Of a DNA stretch of 64,000 nt, positions 15,599 to 24,738 are shown in pieces. The position numbers were made by a program, and so were the translations under genes. This DNA is from Balneolaceae bacterium. GTDB taxonomy: Bacteria; Bacteroidota; Rhodothermia; Balneolales; Balneolaceae. The notes beneath the pieces were generated by a model. It saw only the letters and a list, made by a program, of their open reading frames with translations. It did no database searches and was not told the DNA's origin. Numbering within the stretch: the stretch's first letter is position 1; the number at the start of each line of letters is the position of its first letter. Location of the stretch: contig CP030887.1 in NCBI GenBank assembly GCA_006969905.1, forward strand, positions 2,592,730 through 2,656,729, read 5' to 3'.

Positions 15599-17005
15599 TT
15601 ATTTCAAAAGTAGTTTGGCAACTGCTTCCACATGATACGTTTGCGGGAACATATCTACGGGTTGTATTTCGCAAACTTCATAAACTTCCGAAAGCTCTTT
15701 CAGGTCACGAGCCATAGTGCTGCTGTCACAGCTCACATAAACCATACGGGGCACTTTAAGCTCTTTGAGCCTTTGAACCACATCGGGGTGCATACCTGCA
15801 CGGGGTGGATCTGTTATCAAAACATCCGGTGCTCCAAACTGTTCAACAATATCCCGGGTAAAGACATCCTTCATATCGCCTTTTATAAAAGAAACATTTT
15901 CAACCCGGTTTTCTTTAGCATTGAAACGTGCATTTTCTACAGCAACATCCACTAATTCTATACCGACTACCTTACTGGCCTTTTCGCTCATAAAGAGGCT
16001 TAACGTACCAACGCCGCAGTACAAGTCATACACTATATCACCTTCTTTTAAATCAGCATAATTTCGTGCTATTTCGTACAACCGCTCAGCCTGGAGCGTA
16101 TTGGTTTGGAAAAACGCATTGGGATGAATTTTGAACGTATGCTTTCCAATATGGTCAACAATATAGCCCGGGCCATGAATGATTCTTTCAATTCTCCCGA
16201 TAGAAGTAGGGCTCCTGGTGTCATTGATATTGTTTACGATAGTGGTGATGATCGGAAACCTTTCCAGGAGTTCAGCAGAGAGTTTATTTACCAGTTCCTC
16301 ATCGTCCTGGTAGGTTACCAGGTTTACCATAAAATCATCAGTGTGATGGGCAGTACGTATCATAAGATGCCGCATGAAACCCTCATGCTTCAGCGCATCA
16401 AATGCAGCGATGTTATGCCTGTTACAGTAATTGCGAACAAAATCCAAAATCTCGAAAGATTCTTTTCTTTGCAGGTGACACTCATTCAAATTCAGGATTT
16501 TATCAAACCTTCCGGGCGCATGAAGCCCGGCTGCAAAACCGCTGTCATCAACAAAAGTATCGCTCTTGATTTCTTCTTCTGTTAACCAGCGCCGTGTACT
16601 AAAGCTATATTCCATCTTATTTCGATAATAAAACGGTTTTTCACAACCTAATGCATCGAGAACTGGAGTTTCCGGAAGTTCTGCAATTCTTTTTATATGG
16701 TCGGCAACCTGCTGACCTTTATACTCTACCTGTTTTTGATAAGGCAGATGCTGCCAGCTACACCCTCCACAAGCGCTAGCATGTTGGCAAAGGGGGGTAA
16801 TTCTGTCAGGGCTGGGTTCAGTAATCTCTAAAAGTTTTCCCTCGCAATAATTCCTTTTCTTTTTAATGATCCTGGCTTTTACGGTATCTCCGGGGGCAGT
16901 TCCGTTCACAAAAACAGCCATACCCTCCAATTTGCCTACACCTTTCCCTTTAAAAGCAGCTCCTTCAATGGTTAGTGTAACTTCAGTTCCCTTTTTTAAG
17001 GCCAT
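15599..17005 (-). CDS. rlmD: 23S rRNA (uracil-C5)-methyltransferase RlmD/RumA family
   Basis: A 468-residue protein. An N-terminal TRAM domain (5-60) is followed by [4Fe-4S] ligands C73, C79, C82 and C176. The methyltransferase core has DLYCGVGTLSLFM, TDPPRAGMHP and the catalytic-cysteine motif VYVSCDSSTMARDL near 427. It forms 5-methyluridine in 23S rRNA. A TrmA-like tRNA or dual specificity cannot be excluded, since single paralogues vary. The ATG abuts the stop of the cNMP-binding gene (TAAATG), so they are co-transcribed. Confidence 0.9.
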   Translation of the reverse strand: MALKKGTEVTLTIEGAAFKGKGVGKLEGMAVFVNGTAPGDTVKARIIKKKRNYCEGKLLEITEPSPDRITPLCQHASACGGCSWQHLPYQKQVEYKGQQVADHIKRIAELPETPVLDALGCEKPFYYRNKMEYSFSTRRWLTEEEIKSDTFVDDSGFAAGLHAPGRFDKILNLNECHLQRKESFEILDFVRNYCNRHNIAAFDALKHEGFMRHLMIRTAHHTDDFMVNLVTYQDDEELVNKLSAELLERFPIITTIVNNINDTRSPTSIGRIERIIHGPGYIVDHIGKHTFKIHPNAFFQTNTLQAERLYEIARNYADLKEGDIVYDLYCGVGTLSLFMSEKASKVVGIELVDVAVENARFNAKENRVENVSFIKGDMKDVFTRDIVEQFGAPDVLITDPPRAGMHPDVVQRLKELKVPRMVYVSCDSSTMARDLKELSEVYEVCEIQPVDMFPQTYHVEAVAKLLLK

Positions 17006-17548
17006 TTACTCATCGTCTTTTTGATCTTCGTAATAGGCTTCGAATTGTACTTTAAGGGCAGTCATGGGATCGGCAATCTCTTCAATGGCAATGGTTGCCT
17101 GTTCCAATTGGCGTAAAGCGATATTTGTAAGTGTTTGCAGAAATTTCACGGCTATTTGTGGGTGGCGATCACGAAGTACCTCAAAATCTGGCTTAAAAAA
17201 ACCAAGCAGGGTACAGTCTGTAAGGCATTTAGCTGTTGATCGTCTCCTTAAATTATAGCCTATGGAAAGGGCACCAAAACTTTCAGGTGGTTCAAGTATA
17301 AATCCTTCTACTACTTCATCTGTTTCCTGCTCGGTCTGGGGTACCAGGGTTAACTCAATTTTTCCTTCTTCAATAAAGTACATGCCTGTTCCCGGATCAT
17401 TACGATAGAAAACAAACTCACCTTCTTTATACTTTCTTCGGTGGCAAAGCTGCAGAAATTCATACCGCTCAGAAGGAGAGAGGTTTTTGATGAATCGCGA
17501 GTTTAATACTATATCGACTTGTTGTTTTATTCTTTTGAATTTACTCAT
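17006..17548 (-). CDS. Cyclic nucleotide-binding domain protein
   Basis: A 180-residue protein consisting mainly of a CRP/FNR-type cNMP-binding beta-barrel (EGEFVFYRNDPGTGMYFIEEG, ESFGALSIG). It lacks an obvious C-terminal helix-turn-helix; the last 50 residues are helical. It therefore probably senses a nucleotide or acts by protein contact rather than binding DNA. It is immediately upstream of rlmD and follows the BamA-like gene on the same strand by 12 bases. Confidence 0.78.
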   Translation of the reverse strand: MSKFKRIKQQVDIVLNSRFIKNLSPSERYEFLQLCHRRKYKEGEFVFYRNDPGTGMYFIEEGKIELTLVPQTEQETDEVVEGFILEPPESFGALSIGYNLRRRSTAKCLTDCTLLGFFKPDFEVLRDRHPQIAVKFLQTLTNIALRQLEQATIAIEEIADPMTALKVQFEAYYEDQKDDE

Positions 17549-17560
17549 AGCAAAAAGGGA

Positions 17561-19981
17561 TTAAAAAGAGTGACCTATACCAAAGCTGAAATACATTTTC
17601 CGGTTGTTGAACCATCCAGCCTCAAGGTCGTGTGCACGGAAGGTAAAATCAAATCTTGCAACTACATATTGCCAATCTAAGCGGAGTCCCAGCCCTGTAC
17701 CCACAGCTATCTGGTTATAAAACTCATTGAACCTAAAACGCCCCTGTTCAAGATTTTCCCGACTGGGAGAATCATTTTTAGGGCCATACCATATATTTCC
17801 TGCATCCACATACCATGCGCCATGCCAGTTTGCTCCAAACAAATCCCGGATAAAAATCTGCCGGGCTTCCGTAAAAGCGGCAAGCTTAATTTCACCTCCA
17901 TTTACAGTAACATCGCCACTTGCAACCTTACCCGGGCCAAGCTGAAAAGGCCCCCAACCCCGGATATCATTACTGCCGCCAGCAAAAAACCTTCTGTTCA
18001 ATGGAATAACGGTACTTTCCCCATACGGTTGAGCAATACCCCCAAATAGCCTCCATGCAAAAACGGATGAGTTTGACAGCGGATAGTATCTTCTGTAATC
18101 AGCGGAAACCTTTACATACCTGTTATAAGCAAGGTTATTGTCGCTGAAGTTAAATAACGATGGCAGGCTACCTTCAAGAGTATCCGGGGTTACGACAAAC
18201 CGGTCAAGCATATAAGGTATGTTTCCACCAGTTGAAATAGAGTACTCACTGAAATAACCAAAATTTCTTTTTATCAAATCGGTGCGCTGGCTTCTGAACG
18301 TATAGCGTATTACTGAAGATACCTGGGACCTGAAATCTTCTAAAATACGCCTTAATTCAAAAGGGATAGGATCATTTTCATCTTCAACACCGAAATCACT
18401 GAACAGGTTAGTTCTGAATTCTTCAGTGGGATCGGGGTCTACAACGTCAAGTTCAATAAGATCAAAAAAACTTGAAAACCTGGGAGTATGGTTAACTTCG
18501 TATCGCAGGTTAAACTGAACATCCGAGTTAATATCAAAATAAAGCTGATCAGATCTGCTGTAAGACAAGGAGTACCGGGTCAGGCCTTGGGTGAAATAGC
18601 GGGTATTGTCAAGGAAAGCAAAGGGAAAATTAAGTCTTGGAACGGTATAATCGCCACGAAGCTCATAACTTCTGAAAACTGAGGATTGGGTTGAGGTATC
18701 GGCTATTTCTTCCAAAACAGCCTGGCTTACAAATTCAAAACTCGCATTTGCGTTTAATGAGAAACTCTCTGCTTTACCAAAAACATTATTATTCGTGTAG
18801 TCTACTCCAAAACCGGTACCATAACCATATCTGCGCATCCCAAAAAGTTCTGTACTAATGCTATGCTTCACCAGAGATTGCAGATCTACAAAAACAGGTA
18901 TGTATTCGTTTGAAAAATCAGGTTGTACGCTATCTTCAGACTGACCAAACCTCCGTATGAATAGCATATCCAGGTTTTGAAATTCCCGGATTGTATTTAA
19001 ATATAATTCATGATTGTAGATATCACCGGGGGTGTAAAGAACCTGGTCTGATAAAAGGGAAAACTTGGTTTGGGTTGCCGGCTCTTTTTTTAAATAAATC
19101 TGTTTGTCGTTTAAGGAGAATTCTTCAGTAGTAAGGGTATCTTTTTCAGAATAATCATCGGGTGGATTTCCGTCAGCCAGCGATATCCGCAAATCCCCGA
19201 ATCTGAAAACCCTTCCGGAATTGATTCGGAACTGTACATCAAGCTTAGTGGAGTCTTGTTCCTGTTTTTTTACAAGAGCAATTACTGAATCTCTTTGAAC
19301 AGAGGCATATCCATTATTTTTAAGAAAATCGATAATCCGTATTTGTTCGGTACTGAGATTTTCTGACCTGTACTGTTGTTTTACCGTATAGGTGGTATCA
19401 TCAATCCTGCCTTTCGTTAAAGAGGAAGATCTTAGAAAACGCGTTCTTTTATCAGGTTCAGAAAAATTAGGTAAACCGGAATAGGAAACAGTTTCTATAG
19501 AATACGGCCTGCCTTCATTAATCAGGAAGGATACCTCTGTCTTGTTTTTCTGGTATTCAATGATAGTGGTATCAACCTGAACATCGAAATACCCCAAAGA
19601 TTGATAGTATAAAGAGATCCGCTCCATATCATTAACCACTATGGACCGGTCGAGGTAAATAGGTTCTTCACCAAAACGGCCTTTACTTAATCTCCACAGA
19701 TAGTACCACGGAGTAAACCTGGGTATGCCTAAAAATTCGCGGTTAATACGGGTCCGGATCAGTGTTTCAAGTGTTCGGTCTTTTACATTCTTGTTACCCG
19801 AGAAACGAATCCTGCGTACCACATCCTCGGTGTTTTCTTCCGAAACGGGGGTATCCTGAGCCCATAAAGAAGGACTCAACGAGATAAGTGTAAATAATAA
19901 GGTTAGAAAGCCAGCCTTTTTAGATAGTAATAAATGTGTAAATGATGTTTTTTTGTCCAAAGCAGTTTTTACCGGAAGCAC
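17561..19981 (-). CDS. BamA/TamA-family outer membrane protein (Omp85)
   Basis: An 806-residue protein. A signal peptide (LTLLFTLISLSPSLWAQ) is followed by POTRA-like repeats (VVRRIRFSGNKNVKDRTLETLI at 54-75; VSFLINEGRPYSIETVSYSG later). The C-terminal beta-barrel has RRFFAGGSNDIRGWGPFQLG, the conserved L6/RGW motif, and ends in a phenylalanine (FGIGHSF) as outer-membrane barrels do. It inserts or exports outer-membrane proteins. The divergent POTRA part fits a TamA-like or extra Omp85 better than the essential BamA. The start is GTG at 19981. Confidence 0.85.
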   Translation of the reverse strand: MLPVKTALDKKTSFTHLLLSKKAGFLTLLFTLISLSPSLWAQDTPVSEENTEDVVRRIRFSGNKNVKDRTLETLIRTRINREFLGIPRFTPWYYLWRLSKGRFGEEPIYLDRSIVVNDMERISLYYQSLGYFDVQVDTTIIEYQKNKTEVSFLINEGRPYSIETVSYSGLPNFSEPDKRTRFLRSSSLTKGRIDDTTYTVKQQYRSENLSTEQIRIIDFLKNNGYASVQRDSVIALVKKQEQDSTKLDVQFRINSGRVFRFGDLRISLADGNPPDDYSEKDTLTTEEFSLNDKQIYLKKEPATQTKFSLLSDQVLYTPGDIYNHELYLNTIREFQNLDMLFIRRFGQSEDSVQPDFSNEYIPVFVDLQSLVKHSISTELFGMRRYGYGTGFGVDYTNNNVFGKAESFSLNANASFEFVSQAVLEEIADTSTQSSVFRSYELRGDYTVPRLNFPFAFLDNTRYFTQGLTRYSLSYSRSDQLYFDINSDVQFNLRYEVNHTPRFSSFFDLIELDVVDPDPTEEFRTNLFSDFGVEDENDPIPFELRRILEDFRSQVSSVIRYTFRSQRTDLIKRNFGYFSEYSISTGGNIPYMLDRFVVTPDTLEGSLPSLFNFSDNNLAYNRYVKVSADYRRYYPLSNSSVFAWRLFGGIAQPYGESTVIPLNRRFFAGGSNDIRGWGPFQLGPGKVASGDVTVNGGEIKLAAFTEARQIFIRDLFGANWHGAWYVDAGNIWYGPKNDSPSRENLEQGRFRFNEFYNQIAVGTGLGLRLDWQYVVARFDFTFRAHDLEAGWFNNRKMYFSFGIGHSF

Positions 19982-19995
19982 CGATAGTTTTGCGG

Positions 19996-20250
19996 CTATA
20001 CGTCATCGTAATCAAAACCTTCATCTTCCTCGTTGTGAAAGAAGTCCTCTTTTTGGATATAATCCGGCCAGATATCTTCTATGCCTTCATAAATCGTGTT
20101 TTCTCCCTCATCAAGTTCTTCCAACTCTTCAAGGTTAATTAATACCTGTTGCGGGAGACCGTTTCTCTCAGCCCATTCAATAAGTTCGTCACGACTTGCC
20201 GGAAAAGGTGCCTCATCCAAAGCTGCTGCAAGTTCTACTGTCCAGATCAT
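19996..20250 (-). CDS. DUF2795 small acidic protein
   Basis: An 84-residue protein with the DUF2795-type core LIEWAERNGLPQQVLINLEEL and a very acidic tail with IWPDYIQKEDFF and a run of D/E. The family is common in Bacteroidota and related phyla, and its function is unknown. It is divergent from tatA, sharing a 150-base control region, and runs into the BamA-like gene on the same strand. Confidence 0.8.
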   Translation of the reverse strand: MIWTVELAAALDEAPFPASRDELIEWAERNGLPQQVLINLEELEELDEGENTIYEGIEDIWPDYIQKEDFFHNEEDEGFDYDDV

Positions 20251-20282
20251 AGGAATTTTATTTGATTAAATAGTGAGTGAAT

Positions 20283-20313
20283 GATACAATTGTATAGCAA
20301 TTATACAAGTATC
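20283..20313. promoter_or_regulatory. Imperfect 31-bp palindrome between DUF2795 gene and tatA, candidate operator
   Basis: GATAC and GTATC form the ends, with a perfect 12-base palindrome ATACAATTGTAT (20284-20295) and a second partial half TTATACAAGTAT inside. It lies in the divergent control region, 33 bases from the DUF2795 start and 88 from tatA, a normal place for a repressor or activator site. AT-rich sequence makes chance palindromes more likely, so the call is tentative. Confidence 0.4.
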
Positions 20314-20400
20314 GGTTAAATATTTTTTGTACAGAAATCGTGCCGAAAATATTGCTATCTTAGCACAAATACATCAACTAAATCCATTGAGGATTATTTT

Positions 20401-20619
20401 ATGTTCAGTAAGCTTGGGCCTACAGAAATTATCATCATTGCAATTGTCGTTCTTATTCTGTTCGGTGCAAAAAGAATACCCGATTTTGCCAAAGGAATAG
20501 GGCAGGGATTAAAAGAGTTTCGAAAAGCTTCAAAAGAAATTAAGAAAGAGATCCAGGAAAGCTCACAAGATATTGATGAGGCTATAAATTCAGAAGAAAC
20601 AAAGTCTAAAAGTAAATAA
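20401..20619 (+). CDS. tatA: Twin-arginine translocase subunit TatA/E
   Basis: A 72-residue protein with the TatA layout: a short periplasmic N-terminus with the GPTE motif, one membrane span (IIIIAIVVLILFGAKRIPDF), the conserved FG and P hinge, an amphipathic helix (GIGQGLKEFRKASKEI) and a charged tail. It forms the translocation pore for folded proteins with TatC, which is not in this window. It lies seven bases before gatA and is probably co-transcribed with it. Confidence 0.92.
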   Translation: MFSKLGPTEIIIIAIVVLILFGAKRIPDFAKGIGQGLKEFRKASKEIKKEIQESSQDIDEAINSEETKSKSK

Positions 20620-20626
20620 GGAAAGT

Positions 20627-22150
20627 TTGAATACGGTTAGTATTGCTGAGATCCGGGATAAGGTTCTTAAAGGAGAAGTAGCATTAAGAGAAGTTGTTGC
20701 CGATTATATTTCTAATATAGAAGCCACCAATGGAGACATAAATGCCTTCATATCTGTTGATTTTGAATCGGCATTAACACAGGCAGATGAAATAGAAAAA
20801 AAGATAAAATCTGATACTGCCGGAGCCTTAGCTGGTATGGTAATTGGCATTAAGGATGTGATTTGTGAGCGTGGAAAGAGAGCAACCTGTGCGTCAAATG
20901 TTCTGGCAGATTTTGAGAGTGTATATGATGCTACGGTGATTGAAAAGCTTAAAAAGGAAGATGCAATTTTTATCGGCAGAACCAACATGGATGAATTTGC
21001 CATGGGTTCTACCAATGAATATAGCCGCTATGGTGTAACAAAAAATCCACATGATCTAACTAAAGTACCGGGAGGCTCATCTGGTGGAAGTGCAGCTGCA
21101 ATTGCTGCTAATATGGCAACCGTGACACTTGGATCTGACACAGGAGGATCTATTCGTCAGCCTGCTTCATACTGTGGTGTTGTAGGTCTGAAACCTACCT
21201 ATGGGCGCGTTTCCAGGTATGGTTTAATTGCTTATGCCTCATCTTTTGATTGTATCGGGCCTTTTGCACATAATGTAGAGGATGTAGCCCGTGTACTGGA
21301 AGTTATAGCTGGCTTTGACGAGAGGGATAATACTTCTTCTCAAACCGCTGTAGACAGATATGTAGAGTCAGTTCTGAATCCTGAAAAAAAAATCAGGATC
21401 GGTGTGCCGGAAGAATTTTTTAGTGATGGATTAGATCCTGAGATTAACAAAGGTATCAGGGAAAATATTTCCAGGTTAGAATCAAATGGAGCAGTTGTGG
21501 TTCCGATTCATCTCCCGCATACCAAGTACGGAATTGCCGCCTACTACATTCTTGCGACAGCTGAGGCATCCAGTAACCTGGCCCGGTTTGATGGTATCAG
21601 GTATGGGCACAGGGCTGACAAAGCCGCAGTGATGGAAGAGCTTAAGGCCGAAGAGAATGCCTTAAGAAAAGAATTTGCAGAGTCAGAGGATGAACTGGCT
21701 AAAGCACTTGCACGCATAGACTCAGCATTAATCAGGTTATATAAGAAATCACGTACAGAAGGGTTTGGTACAGAAGTAAAAAGACGCATTATGCTGGGTA
21801 CGTATGTTTTAAGCTCCGGCTATTACGATGCTTATTATGCAAAAGCTCAAAAAGTCAGAAGGTTGATTCAGGAGGATTATAAAAAAGCCTTTAAAGAAGT
21901 AGATGTTATAGTAACTCCAACAGCTCCAACTACTGCTTTTGATATTGGTTCAAAATTAGATGATCCTGTCCAGATGTACCTTAATGATGCTTACACAATA
22001 ACTGCAAACCTTGCCGGAATTTGCGGGATCAGTGTGCCTGCAGGAATCCACAGCAATGGGTTACCGTATGGTATGCAGTTTTTGGGTGATGCGTTTCAGG
22101 AAACAAAGATTTTGAATGCTGCAAGGCTGGTCGAGCTTTTAGAAAATTAG
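20627..22150 (+). CDS. gatA: Glutamyl-tRNA(Gln) amidotransferase subunit A
   Basis: A 507-residue amidase-signature enzyme. The Ser-cisSer-Lys triad is visible as K76 (GIKDV), S151 (PGGSSGGSAA) and S175 (GSDTGGSIRQP). It releases ammonia from glutamine for transamidation of Glu-tRNA(Gln) in the GatCAB complex. GatB and GatC are not nearby. The start is TTG at 20627, with AAGGAAAG a few bases upstream, and no in-frame ATG lies close. It is probably translated from the tatA message. Confidence 0.93.
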   Translation: MNTVSIAEIRDKVLKGEVALREVVADYISNIEATNGDINAFISVDFESALTQADEIEKKIKSDTAGALAGMVIGIKDVICERGKRATCASNVLADFESVYDATVIEKLKKEDAIFIGRTNMDEFAMGSTNEYSRYGVTKNPHDLTKVPGGSSGGSAAAIAANMATVTLGSDTGGSIRQPASYCGVVGLKPTYGRVSRYGLIAYASSFDCIGPFAHNVEDVARVLEVIAGFDERDNTSSQTAVDRYVESVLNPEKKIRIGVPEEFFSDGLDPEINKGIRENISRLESNGAVVVPIHLPHTKYGIAAYYILATAEASSNLARFDGIRYGHRADKAAVMEELKAEENALRKEFAESEDELAKALARIDSALIRLYKKSRTEGFGTEVKRRIMLGTYVLSSGYYDAYYAKAQKVRRLIQEDYKKAFKEVDVIVTPTAPTTAFDIGSKLDDPVQMYLNDAYTITANLAGICGISVPAGIHSNGLPYGMQFLGDAFQETKILNAARLVELLEN

Positions 22151-22179
22151 TTCATAACCAACCAGATTAGGTAAACGAA

Positions 22180-22950
22180 ATGAGTATGAATAGGATTAAG
22201 GGAAAAACTGTGCTTATTACCGGTGCTACATCGGGGATAGGAAAAGCATGTGCGTTTCTTTTTGCTGATTCAGGTGCAAATCTTGTGTTGACCGGCAGAA
22301 GGGAAGAGCGTTTAAAAGAATTGGCTAAAGAGCTGAAAGAGTCCTTTAAAACAAATACAAAAACCGCTGTTTTTGATGTTCAGGACTACTCAGCATGCGA
22401 AGATTTTGCAAGCAAACTGAAAGAACCTGTAGATATCCTGATAAATAATGCCGGGCTGGCATTAGGTCTAGATCCTGTTTATAACCTGCGGCAAGATGAT
22501 ATGGATATCATGATTGATACCAATGTTAAAGGTTTGTTGACATTGACTAGGCTAATATCTCCCGGCATGAAGTCCAGAAACTCCGGGCATATAATAAATT
22601 TAAGCTCAAGTGCTGCACACGAAGCTTATGCAGGGGGAGCGGCTTATTGTGCTTCAAAACATGCAGTGAAGGCCATTACTGAAGCCACAAAGAAAGATCT
22701 GCACGGCACAAAAGTGAGAGTGAGTATGGTTTCACCGGGTTTAGTAGAAACCGAATTCAGCAATGTAAGATTTAAAGGAGATGATCAAAAAGCTAATTCT
22801 GTTTATGAAGGTTTAGACCCCTTAACTGCACAGGATATTGCCGAGATTATATTTTTTGTAGCTAATCGGCCCGAACATGTAAACATACTGGATAGTGTAA
22901 TTTACCCTGTGTATCAATCATCACCTTCTATGGTACACCGTGATGCGTAG
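22180..22950 (+). CDS. SDR-family oxidoreductase (YdfG-like)
   Basis: A 256-residue short-chain dehydrogenase. It has the cofactor motif TGATSGIGKA (14-23) with R40-R41 after the second strand favouring NADP(H), NNAG near 88, and the catalytic S140/Y154/K158-type set in NLSSSAAH and YCASKHAV. The C-terminal part resembles the 3-hydroxy acid dehydrogenase YdfG subgroup. It begins 29 bases after gatA and overlaps the next gene. Confidence 0.87.
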   Translation: MSMNRIKGKTVLITGATSGIGKACAFLFADSGANLVLTGRREERLKELAKELKESFKTNTKTAVFDVQDYSACEDFASKLKEPVDILINNAGLALGLDPVYNLRQDDMDIMIDTNVKGLLTLTRLISPGMKSRNSGHIINLSSSAAHEAYAGGAAYCASKHAVKAITEATKKDLHGTKVRVSMVSPGLVETEFSNVRFKGDDQKANSVYEGLDPLTAQDIAEIIFFVANRPEHVNILDSVIYPVYQSSPSMVHRDA

Positions 22951-23905
22951 TATTCTTCTTATTATTTCTATGCTGGTTCTTTCTTGCGGAAACAATGACA
23001 GAACAGGGCTACAATTTTCTGAAAAAGGTAGGGCAGTGCCGGCTTTTTCTTCAGACTCGGCTTACTCTTTTATTAAAAAACAGGTCGATTTTGGCCCCAG
23101 GGTTCCGAATACCTACGGGCATGTTAAAACCCGGGAGTTTTTAGAGAACAAGCTTAAATCCTATGCAGGAAATCAAAGTGTATTTACTCAGGAATTTGAA
23201 AGCATAGGGTACGCAAACGATACTCTTAAATGGGCAAATATTATTGCAGCTTTTAATCCAACGGCAGCAGATCGCATTTTGCTTTGTGCGCACTGGGATA
23301 CCAGGCCCCGTGCAGATATGGATGATGAGCGAAGCGCAGAATTTATTCCCGGAGCAGACGATGGAGGTAGCGGGGTGGGAGTTCTTTTAGAACTGGCACG
23401 GATCTTCTCTGAAAACCCGCCACCTATAGGAGTAGACATTTTGTTGGTAGATGGTGAGGATTACGGTACTTCTGATGATTTGGCCAATTACTTTTTAGGC
23501 TCAAGATATTGGTCTCAAAATCCCCCTGTGCCGGGTTATAGTCCTCGTTTTGGGATTTTACTGGACATGGTAGGGGCATCAGGGGCAATTTTCCCAAAAG
23601 AGGAATATTCAATGACCTATGCACCTAATTTAGTAAATGAGCTTTGGGCTATTGCTGCAGATAAAGGCTATGCTGAAATATTTCCCAATGAAGATGGGGC
23701 GGGTGTTCTGGATGATCATTATATAATTAATGAAATGACAGACATTCCTATGATTGTAGTTATCAACCACAGGGCCGGGCCGGATGGTAATGTTCAGTTT
23801 GCACCTCACTGGCATACACACGATGATGATATGCCTATAATAGATAAGTCTACCTTGCAAGCTGTAGGAGAGGTAGTTGTAGAGTTGATTTATAACCGGA
23901 TATAA
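22943..23905 (+). CDS. M28-family zinc hydrolase, glutaminyl-peptide cyclotransferase-like lipoprotein
   Basis: About 320 residues with a lipoprotein signal (LIISMLVLSC). The metallohydrolase blocks are LLCAHWDTRPRAD, PGADDGGSGVGVLLEL (metal-bridging Asp), LLVDGEDYG (Glu base), DMVGASGAIF and HWHTHDDDMPIIDK. This order and sequence are those of glutaminyl cyclase-like M28 enzymes, which form N-terminal pyroglutamate; aminopeptidase activity is the alternative. The ATG at 22943 overlaps the SDR stop by eight bases, and the gene's own TAA overlaps the prmA ATG. Confidence 0.85.
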   Translation: MRSILLIISMLVLSCGNNDRTGLQFSEKGRAVPAFSSDSAYSFIKKQVDFGPRVPNTYGHVKTREFLENKLKSYAGNQSVFTQEFESIGYANDTLKWANIIAAFNPTAADRILLCAHWDTRPRADMDDERSAEFIPGADDGGSGVGVLLELARIFSENPPPIGVDILLVDGEDYGTSDDLANYFLGSRYWSQNPPVPGYSPRFGILLDMVGASGAIFPKEEYSMTYAPNLVNELWAIAADKGYAEIFPNEDGAGVLDDHYIINEMTDIPMIVVINHRAGPDGNVQFAPHWHTHDDDMPIIDKSTLQAVGEVVVELIYNRI

Positions 23906-24738
23906 TGAATTATATCCGCCTTCATATCCATATTCCTGCGCAGTACCAGGAAATACTGATTGCAGAACTTTTTGATCGCGACTTTGATGGTTTTGAACAG
24001 GAATCAGATATGTTAATTGCTTCTGTTCCTGCTAATCTTTTTGATGATGTAAAACGGGAGGAGATTGAACAGATCTTGTTTGGTATAGGTGAGGCAGAGC
24101 TTTTACAGGAAGAATTGGTTACCCCTCAAAACTGGAATAAAAACTGGGAAGCTACAATCAAACCTCAAACACTTGGAAAATTCTATGTAAGGCCTACATG
24201 GGGTGTCCCTGTCGATGAAAAAACAGGATTAACTGAAATACTCATTGACCCTAAGATGGCTTTTGGAACCGGATATCATGCTACCACGCGGTTGATTCTC
24301 GGTTTTCTTCCGGATATAATAGAAAAAGGTGACACAGTTCTGGATGCAGGAACGGGAACAGGTATTTTGGGAATAGCTGCTCTTAAATTAGGTGCCGGCT
24401 CAGTTTTTGGCTTCGATATTGATGAGTGGAGCAAGGCTAATGCTGAAGAGAACATCCAATTAAATAAAGTGCACAACTTTCAGGTAGAACTAGGCTCTGT
24501 GGAAGTTATACCTGATAATGCAGTGTATGATGTAATTCTTGCAAATATAAACCGCAATGCGTTAGCCCAATTGCTTCCCGCTTTGTTAAGGTACCTGAAG
24601 CCGGGTGGAAAAATCATGCTTTCGGGATTGTTAGATACAGATGAAGAATTTATGTTGGGGCAACCGTCTGTCTCAAAACTTACATACCTGGAAACCAGGC
24701 AGGAACAGGAATGGATAGCGCTCTTACTTAAATCATGA
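23905..24738 (+). CDS. prmA: Ribosomal protein L11 methyltransferase
   Basis: A 277-residue protein. The N-terminal domain (1-110) contains NWNKNWEATIKP, typical of PrmA. The methyltransferase domain follows with DPKMAFGTGYHATTRLIL, DAGTGTGILGIAALKLGA and VILANINRNAL. It trimethylates lysines and the N-terminus of L11. The start codon shares its A with the stop of the previous gene (TAATG), and its stop overlaps the next start (ATGA). Confidence 0.92.
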   Translation: MNYIRLHIHIPAQYQEILIAELFDRDFDGFEQESDMLIASVPANLFDDVKREEIEQILFGIGEAELLQEELVTPQNWNKNWEATIKPQTLGKFYVRPTWGVPVDEKTGLTEILIDPKMAFGTGYHATTRLILGFLPDIIEKGDTVLDAGTGTGILGIAALKLGAGSVFGFDIDEWSKANAEENIQLNKVHNFQVELGSVEVIPDNAVYDVILANINRNALAQLLPALLRYLKPGGKIMLSGLLDTDEEFMLGQPSVSKLTYLETRQEQEWIALLLKS

